Source: Cudoniella acicularis (Eukaryota > Ascomycota > Leotiomycetes > Helotiales > Helotiaceae). Taken from it: DNA of 24,054 bases. The stretch lies in contig JAAMPI010000865.1 in assembly GCA_013054445.1 (NCBI GenBank), forward strand, positions 1-24,054, written 5' to 3'. The notes below the pieces were generated by a model. It made no database searches. It was not told the DNA's origin and saw only the letters and a program-made list of their open reading frames with translations. Shown here one piece after another: positions 18,204 through 24,054 of the stretch. The translations under genes and the position numbers were made by a program. Each line of letters opens with the position of its first letter. Within the stretch, counting starts at the first letter, position 1.

Positions 18204-19761
18204 ATGGAGTGGCTGGGTCACGCCAAGACCACCTTCACCCATTCTCCTGTCACCCTGAGTTTGAAGAAGAAAGATGGCACTGCAACCGATTTACTGGCGA
18301 TATGTCAGGAAGCCACGCCGCCATGCCGTCTCAATCCTCTCCTTTTTAACGGCCACGTGCAAACGATGCTGACAGTGGTCAAAAATGATGGACCTCCAAT
18401 TCATTACAAGCGCAAAGTTTTCGAGCACGAAGATCCGGCTTATGCAGGTTCTTTCGCCGTCGATTTTGTTGTGCAAACCAGTTCAGAACCCGATGAAAGT
18501 CTTCCCATCAGAACTACCTACTACAGTGATGAGGAATTTGAAGGCATTGCATCTCTGGATAATCGGCCAATGCTAGTGGTTTTGCACGGACTCTCAGGTG
18601 GCTCTTATGAGATATACCTCAAACATGTTTTGGAGCCATTAGTTGATGCAGAAGGAGATCTACAGTGGGAGGCTTGTGTTATCAATTCTCGTGGCTGTGC
18701 AAAACATAAGATAACGAGTAGCATTCTCTACAACGCCAGAGCGACTTGGGATTCGCGCCAGACAATTAAATGGCTAAGAAAAACATTTCCAAATCGGCCA
18801 TTGTTTGGTATTGGGTTCTCTTTGGGAGCAAATATTCTCGTGAATGTAAGTGTGCTTCTCTGTGTTTGGTGGACTTTAATTTCTAACTTCTGTAAGTATA
18901 TTGGAGAAGAGGGACCACACTGTATGCTGAAGGCTGCTGTAGTTTGCTCAAATCCCTGGAATTTGGAAGCGGGATCACTGGCTTTGCAACGAACATGGCT
19001 CGGTCGGGAGGTATATTCCAAGACGATGTAAGTGGCAAGCCTTCTTCTTATTCTAGCTGGTTTAAGGATAATGGAGCAAGCACTACATATCCTTTCCAGT
19101 TCTCGGTGTTTTACACATTCTGTCCACTCTTAAACACTTTCTTTTGGCAGTTCTGACATTGAGATTTCATGGTTTAGGGGAAGTAACATGAAGCGACTTA
19201 TAGAGCTGCATCATGATCAGGTGTGCAAGAACGAAAAGCTAGATTTTGAAAAGATACGACATATCAAGTATCTCCACGAATTTGATCGCGAAGTTCAGGG
19301 TCCAACTTGGGGATATCCTACTGAAGGCGCCTATTACCGCGATGCTTCTTCAACCGATTCCATACTTGCTTGCAAGATTCCTATATTTGCTATCAATGCA
19401 GCGGATGACCCCGTAAGATAATTCAAATAATTACTCGAGCAATGCTAATATTTACAGATTGCTGTAAATGAGGCTTTGCCATACCAAGAAATGCAGCAAA
19501 CGCCTTATGCTATACTTTGCACCACGTCCCTTGGTGGCCATTTGTCTTGGTTTGAGATTGGAGGTCATAGATGGCACGCTCGTCCGGTAAGAAAGACCTG
19601 CCTTGCCTTTGGATATATTGCTAATAAATCTCAAGTGTGTCAATTTTCTTAACAAGATGGCGTTCGAGGTCGAGATTGAAGCTCCGTGCACTTCTATGAC
19701 AAATGGAAATGAAATCCCTGAGCCTCACTTCGATCCCATGCGTCGAAAATGGCATATTTAG
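18204..19761 (+). CDS. alpha/beta hydrolase, Eht1/Eeb1/YheT-type (ABHD1/3 family)
   Basis: The exons are 18204-18845, 18897-19027, 19178-19412, 19458-19586 and 19636-19761, giving 420 residues. The family includes yeast Eht1, Eeb1 and Mgl2 (YMR210W), which make or cleave medium-chain fatty-acid ethyl esters or monoglycerides, and bacterial YheT. Visible motifs are NPLLFNGHVQT near residue 45, MLVVLHGLSGGSYE (oxyanion region, HGLSGG), NSRGCA, the nucleophile elbow GFSLGAN with Ser206, the acid in NAADDP (Asp334 or 335), and the histidine in TSLGGHLSWFE (His364). The late FDPMRRK block near the C-terminus is also typical. The triad is complete, so it should be active. The last junction was set so that exon 5 begins CVNFLNKM, matching the family, and not at the nearer ATG. 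Intron 1 is 51 nt and contains no stop in frame. No secretion signal or clear membrane anchor is seen. The substrate is not predictable. Confidence 0.88.
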
Positions 19762-20319
19762 TATAGTGTTTCCAATCATACAGACAGAAACACATAGGCG
19801 GCGAACTTTGCTTGTACATTAAAGAAATTTCATAGACCTCTATAGACATGGCGATGATACCAAAGAACTGAACAATTTCCAGGTAGCTTTGAATATCTCA
19901 ACATTCATTAAAAGGCAGTGAGAATGCACACTTGTCCAGCTCCGAATTTGTTTTGATCTTGTGAATACTTTTTATATTGAAGAATGGGTGTCTTTCCTCG
20001 TATCATGCTTCTCCGTTGTGGGTGGTGACATATAGGCTGTGAAATATCGGGGATTTTTGAGTGGAACAGTTGATTTCGAACGCCCTTACACAGGTATCGG
20101 GGCCACTCATATTAGTTTTGAACATTAGTAGGGTCAGTAATAGGTTTACAAAAATTTCAATTAAGAAGAACAGCCAGAGACATCGTACGGAATTTTAATG
20201 CATTCGCGTCCCATGGTATCTCAACCTTTTATGTACCTTAAAGAAACAATGACACACACCTCCCAAATGACCATTTCCCAAACGCCGCACATGATACAAT
20301 CCTAAATAACCACGCTCAC
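19762..20319. other. intergenic: convergent 3' ends of hydrolase and LOC1
   Basis: No coding frame or RNA gene is recognised. The two flanking genes converge here, so the stretch should hold both 3' UTRs and terminators. It is AT-rich, with AAAGAAATTTC-like words near 19,820 and 20,240. Confidence 0.5.
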
Positions 20320-20965
20320 TCAAGCAAACGAAACACTCTTCCTCTTCCGTAACGGCTTTGTCCCCGCCAATGCTTCTTTCCTTATATCAGCATCCCCTCC
20401 CACCTCGCTCTTCTCCGCAGCTGCTCTCTTCCTCTTCTTCCTCAGTCCGTCCTTTGCCTCATCCAATTTACTCTTCCTCATCTCCTGCCTCTTCTCCGCC
20501 TCCGCCTTTCTCGCTTCTCGGATCTCCTCCATCTGCCTAGCCTTCATCATCTTCGACTCAATTTGACCTTCTTTGTCTGCATTCACCATCGCCAAAATCG
20601 TCATCATACTTTCCTATAGTCCAGTTAGCTTTACCCTTCCACGTCAATTCCGAAAAACAACATACCCTATCATCAACAAAAACCTTCCCTTTCTTCTTCC
20701 CCTTCGGCTTCTCCACTCCCACAGGCGTAATCATATTCAGCACCGGAATCCCCAGCTCTTTCTCTGTGTATATCCTTCTCTTCTTCTTCAAGTTCATCCC
20801 CTTTCCTGGTATCGTACCATTGGACTTGGGAGGTTTCTTCGATTTGGATTTTGAGACGCCATCGGAGGAGGATTTGGCGGAGCGGGAAATGGTTTTAGAG
20901 TTTTTGATGCCGGATTTGTTGGCTGCGTGCTTCGATTTCACGGTACTAGTGCGAGAGGGCGCCAT
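20320..20965 (-). CDS. LOC1: 60S ribosomal subunit assembly/export protein Loc1
   Basis: Two exons on the minus strand, 20965-20666 and 20613-20320, give 197 residues. The 52-nt intron has a GTATGT donor, GCTAACT branch site and TATAG acceptor in phase 0. Loc1 is a nucleolar RNA-binding protein required for early 60S pre-ribosome assembly and, in budding yeast, for ASH1 mRNA localisation. The first 65 residues are Lys/Ser-rich ([19 protein letters not shown]). The family signature then follows: [40 protein letters not shown] and, across the splice, [20 protein letters not shown]. The C-terminal third is a long charged helix ([25 protein letters not shown]) ending in KRKSVSFA. Length and order fit filamentous-fungal Loc1. 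Codon content of this K/E/R-rich helix explains the strongly C/T-rich plus strand at 20,380-20,560. Confidence 0.88.
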
Positions 20966-21356
20966 TATGGGCGGATGTGAGGAAAGAGGTAAATTAGTTG
21001 CAGGCTGCTGTTTGGAGATTTCTAGCGATAAACTTATCGAGAAATATTTTTGGGGAGGCGGCCGCTAGCGTTAGATCCACCCCGCCTCATAGAAAACCCC
21101 CCGATGCTGGGGATGAAAGAAAAGTTTTTGTAAAACTATGTGGAAGAGATTCAGACGAAGCTCCAGGGCTAAATTTTCGTCCATTTAAAGGTTGCTTGTA
21201 TATAGGATAGAAGTAGAATTTTCACCAGACCATCGTCTTTTGAAATTCCTCATTCTTCACCTCACTGTGACACTCATAGTTTTCAGACAGTCAGTGAAGC
21301 ACTAATATTTTACTTTAATCATTCCTCATATACCTAATGCGCTTTCTATGTCCAAT
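20966..21356. other. intergenic: LOC1 promoter and HIS3 3' region
   Basis: No gene is seen. An inverted GATA pair, CGATAA-AC-TTATCG, lies at 21026-21039, 60 bases upstream of the LOC1 start, with an A/T-rich GAAATATTTTTGG just beyond it. Fungal GATA factors bind such pairs, but a role here is only a possibility. The part beyond about 21,200 is presumably the HIS3 3' UTR. Confidence 0.4.
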
Positions 21357-22096
21357 TTATGTACTTAACGTCCCTTTTGTACTTGGTACTTCTCCCTCTC
21401 TCCCAGCAACTCTACTTGTGGCATGTCTAATCGCAACCGCCAGCGCCTTAAATGCACTCTCCGCCCGATGATGGTCATTGTCTCCCCTAAGGCAATCAAC
21501 ATGCATTGTAACCCTCGCCGCTTGCGCAAAGCTCTGCAAGCAATGAGGTATCATCTCGCAGCTTAGATCTCCAATCTTCTCCCGCTTCAATCCCAAGTCA
21601 ATGACACTGAACGGACGATTCGATAAATCCACCACGGCGCGAGAGAGAGCTTCGTCAAGAGGGGCATATGCGGAGCCAAATCGTGCAAGTCCGGTAGGCG
21701 TACCAAGAGCGTCCTTGAAAGCTCCACCAAGAGCAAGGCATACATCTTCAGCAGTATGATGGTCATCAACTAATCCAATCATTAGCCAAATCCCTACTCA
21801 CACTGGCAAGCAAACATACTGTGTAAGTCCCCTTTGCAAATGAGCGCCAGACTCCATCCCGCGTGCTTCGCCAGAGCATGTAGCATATGGTCCAGAAATC
21901 CAATGCCAGAATTTATAGCAATAACCTGCGATTTACTCGCCTGGTTTGCATGCCCCTCATTTCCACTCAGCAACCTCTGATCCGTTTCCACAGGGAAATC
22001 CCCTCCGTCGAGGTTAATCGCCAGTACAATTTTCGTCTCATTTGTATCGCGCGCGAGCGCTGCGGAGCGGACCCGTGGTTCCTGTGTTGATCCCAT
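21357..22096 (-). CDS. HIS3: imidazoleglycerol-phosphate dehydratase
   Basis: Two exons on the minus strand, 22096-21820 and 21769-21357, give 229 residues. The 50-nt intron has GTATGT, a GCTAATG branch site and TTAG. It splits the codon for Ile in [14 protein letters not shown]. The enzyme removes water from imidazoleglycerol phosphate to give imidazoleacetol phosphate, the sixth step-type reaction in histidine synthesis, using Mn ions. Motifs seen are [16 protein letters not shown], the metal-binding DDHHTAED and the second, mirror-like [14 protein letters not shown], plus [17 protein letters not shown]. All expected histidines and acidic ligands are present. Residues 38-56 hold a short family-variable insertion ([18 protein letters not shown]). 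The usual Gcn4/CpcA site TGACTCA was not found in the 201 bases upstream. It is divergent from the small membrane-protein gene. Confidence 0.95.
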
Positions 22097-22297
22097 TGTT
22101 GTTTGTGGTTGCGTTCAAAGGAGGGAGTCCGGATCTCAAAATATTTTGTTTGTAAATGGTGATCTCGGCTTGCAGAAAAGTCCCCGATCCGACATGGTCT
22201 GTGCACGACGCGCCTCATGACGTTCGATTTCTCGCAGCTTTGAACTCTCACGCGACTTTGAACTACAAGAGTCCCGGATGTGTTTACAACTCTGAGA
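22097..22297. promoter_or_regulatory. divergent promoter between HIS3 and the small membrane-protein gene
   Basis: Only 201 bases separate the two start codons. A direct repeat of CTTTGAACT lies at 22238-22246 and 22256-22264, framing CACGCGA. A TGACGT core lies at about 22217-22222. No canonical TGACTCA is visible. Shared regulation of the two genes is possible but not shown. Confidence 0.5.
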
Positions 22298-22794
22298 ATG
22301 CATTCAACTGGTGGACTAAACAATAAACACGCGACTGGTGCTGCTTGGGAGGGTGGCAGGGGAGCAGTCGCTGGTGCGGCAAAAGTAGGTTTTCAATGGA
22401 CTTGAATGGCTATTTTGGAGAAACTGATGGATGATGCAGTGGGGGCTTGTTTTCGGGGGTTTAAGTGGGATTGGATATGCTATATCACCCATTTATAGGG
22501 GTTTGACAATTCAATTTAAAGTGTAAGTCTATCAAGACAGATCAATTAAGAAAATACTAAATTTCCTAGGTTCATCCAGATGTCAGGTTCGTGATATATC
22601 GTGGTTTTTACCAAATTTCAAACTAATATTAGTTCCAAGGCATGATATTGGGAGGTTGTTTAGAAGCTGATCATCGGATCCGAGAATTCGAGGCTAGAAT
22701 ACGAATGCAGAAAAGAATGATGAGAGACAGGGCAGTATGGGAGAAATATGAAGAGGAGTTTGGTGAACCGCCTCCACAGCGAGCATCGAAATAA
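22298..22794 (+). CDS. small conserved-looking membrane protein (HIG1-like at best)
   Basis: The exons are 22298-22384, 22440-22522, 22570-22586 and 22640-22794, giving 113 residues. I do not recognise the gene with certainty. It has a Gly/Ala-rich N-terminus (ATGAAWEGGRGAVAGAAK), then two hydrophobic stretches (WGLVFGGLSGIGYAISPIY and VFIQMSGMILGGC) joined by RGLTIQFK, and a charged helical tail (ADHRIREFEARIRMQKRMM, then AVWEKYEEEFGE). The pattern of two short membrane helices plus a basic coiled tail resembles small mitochondrial inner-membrane proteins of the HIG1/Rcf kind, but that is a weak inference. Exon 3 has only 17 bases. All four phases close, branch sites CTAA and ACTAAT are present, and the donor of intron 3 (GTTCGT) is off consensus. 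No single reading frame shows the whole gene. Confidence 0.68.
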
Positions 22795-22928
22795 ACAAAA
22801 ATTAAAGAACCATATGAAATATGTTAATTGCTACAGCGGGAGCAAAACCCATTTGCATATCACTCCACATACGCCATCCAGACACCCTAACATATACCGT
22901 AACGCCTTATCATGCTCGTTTCTACGCA

Positions 22929-24054
22929 TCATTTGGCAGTGAAATTCTTTGGGTCCATATTCAGTTTCGCCAGTCGGACCACACACCCACTCAATTGAAG
23001 CAACGTCTGTACGCCGTCCAAGATCTTCATATGTGTGAAGCCAATCTCCTTAATAAACTCCAATTTCGAGTGTTCACTCAGAGTCGGAATAGTTTTCGTT
23101 ACTCGAAACATTGTGCTGATTATGTCGTGACTCGAATATCCCAAATCCCAAAGCTCTTTCAAAGTCTCCAACGCAGCATCGACCTTTCCCTCATAGCATG
23201 CCTTTAGCATGGCCTGAATTTTGATAGGGTGGGGCGAATCGACGACCTTGAAGACATTATCACCGCTCACAAACCCAAATCCTGCCCAGGTAGATTGCAA
23301 ATTATTGATAGCTTGCCGCATATCACCTTCTGCGGTGAAAACCAAGGCAGCTAGTCCATCTTCACTGTATTCAACTTTCTCTGCCTCGATAATCTGCAAT
23401 ATCCGTTTGACAACTTGAGCATCTGTCAATCTTGAGTACCGAAGAATAGCACATCGAGATTGGAGAGGCTCGATAATTTTATTCGACTGGTTGCAAGCGA
23501 ATGCAAATCGTGTAGTGGCAGAATATATTTCCATTGTTCTTCGGAGGGCTTGCTGGGCACCAGAGGTCATACTGTCGGCTTCATCCAGAATAACGAGCTT
23601 TTGTCGACCTTGAGGGAGGGTGACCTTCTTCTGTGCGAAACCCTTAATGCGATTCCGAACAACATCAATACCTAGAAATTCAAATTAAAAACTGTGCCAG
23701 CAATAAGCGCGTAGAAATTACCTCTTTCATCACTAGCGTTGAGCTCCAAAACGGCCTCCTTGTATGAATCCCCAAGCATTTGTCTTGCCAAGCATAGGAC
23801 TGAGGTTGTCTTCCCAATACCTGGCATACCAGAGATGATGACGTGTGGCATGTTCCCATCTTTGGCAATAATCTTTAATCGTTCGATAGTCTCTGTGTTG
23901 CCCACGATGTCATCGAGGAAGACGGGTCGGTATTTCTCAACCCTGACAGAATTAGGACTTGGAAAAAGAGCGAGAGACTGAAATTTACCATGGTAATTCA
24001 TAATTTGCAATCCCATTGGAATTTGCTTTCAAGACCTTCTTGGCAGCGGCTGTA
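22929..24054 (-). CDS. RFC4: replication factor C small subunit Rfc4 (human RFC2), 5' end outside window
   Basis: Minus-strand exons are 24054-23989 (partial), 23942-23722 and 23671-22929, giving about 342 residues in the window. Introns are 46 nt (GTAAAT...CAG) and 50 nt (GTAATT...CTAG). The Rfc complex loads PCNA onto primer-template junctions in replication and repair. Seen in order: [45 protein letters not shown] (Walker A GMPGIGKT), [36 protein letters not shown] (Walker B DEAD), [18 protein letters not shown] (SRC arginine-finger motif), [15 protein letters not shown] (sensor 2) and the helical collar to [22 protein letters not shown] and VDSPHP favour the yeast Rfc4/human RFC2 class over Rfc2, Rfc3 or Rfc5. 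The N-terminal 22 residues in the window ([19 protein letters not shown]) precede the usual start of the AAA+ domain. The true start lies to the right. It converges on the gene ending at 22,794. Confidence 0.94.

Noticed and set aside
20358..20540. Ser/Pro-rich plus-strand frame opposite LOC1
   Set aside because: It is the antisense of the Lys/Glu/Arg-rich helix of Loc1 and has no start context or family motif.
1..24054. CRISPR array, bacterial operon or biosynthetic cluster
   Set aside because: No regularly spaced short repeats exist, all confident genes are intron-bearing fungal housekeeping genes, and no backbone enzyme (PKS, NRPS, terpene synthase) is present.

Overview
The window is nuclear DNA from a filamentous ascomycete fungus (Pezizomycotina). 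The genes are broken by 46-150 nt introns with GTRNGT-type donors and CTAAC/CTGAC/CTAAT branch sites, intergenic stretches reach 2-2.6 kb, and the gene set (Pet127, Mau2/Scc4, Loc1, a fungal CYSTM peptide, HIS3) is fungal. A Leotiomycete-like origin is my impression from the protein flavour only. The sequence cannot prove it.

Layout: (1) 1-2,600 holds a decayed gene for a tyrosine-recombinase-like protein of a fungus-specific, mobile-element-type family, cut off by a frameshift just before its catalytic C-terminal box. (2) 2,600-4,755 is AT-rich and gene-free, and contains a diverged direct duplication with an offset of about 537 bp. (3) 4,756-4,913 is the 25-residue ribosomal protein eL41, with an intron two codons before its end. 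(4) 5,661-7,137 is RNA polymerase I subunit RPA49. (5) 8,477-8,855 is a 67-residue cysteine-tailed CYSTM peptide gene with three exons. (6) 8,856-11,236 has no recognisable gene. (7) 11,237-14,851 (minus) is a very long, single-exon Pet127 mitochondrial RNA-processing protein with a coding minisatellite of acidic repeats. (8) 15,399-17,892 (minus) is the cohesin-loader subunit Mau2/Scc4 in five exons. (9) 18,204-19,761 is an alpha/beta hydrolase of the Eht1/YheT type in five exons, divergent from Mau2. (10) 20,320-20,965 (minus) is the ribosome-assembly factor Loc1. (11) 21,357-22,096 (minus) is HIS3, imidazoleglycerol-phosphate dehydratase. (12) 22,298-22,794 is a small membrane-protein gene with a 17-nt microexon, divergent from HIS3. 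(13) 22,929-24,054 (minus) is the clamp-loader subunit RFC4 (human RFC2), whose 5' end lies beyond the window.

Most of the window is ordinary housekeeping: ribosome production (eL41, RPA49, Loc1), chromosome maintenance (Mau2, RFC4), mitochondrial RNA and membrane functions (Pet127, perhaps the small membrane protein), lipid-ester metabolism and histidine synthesis. The genes are not arranged as a pathway cluster. The accessory part is the left 4.5 kb. Exon models were built by hand from reading frames, splice motifs and remembered family patterns. All reading phases close, but no transcript data were available.
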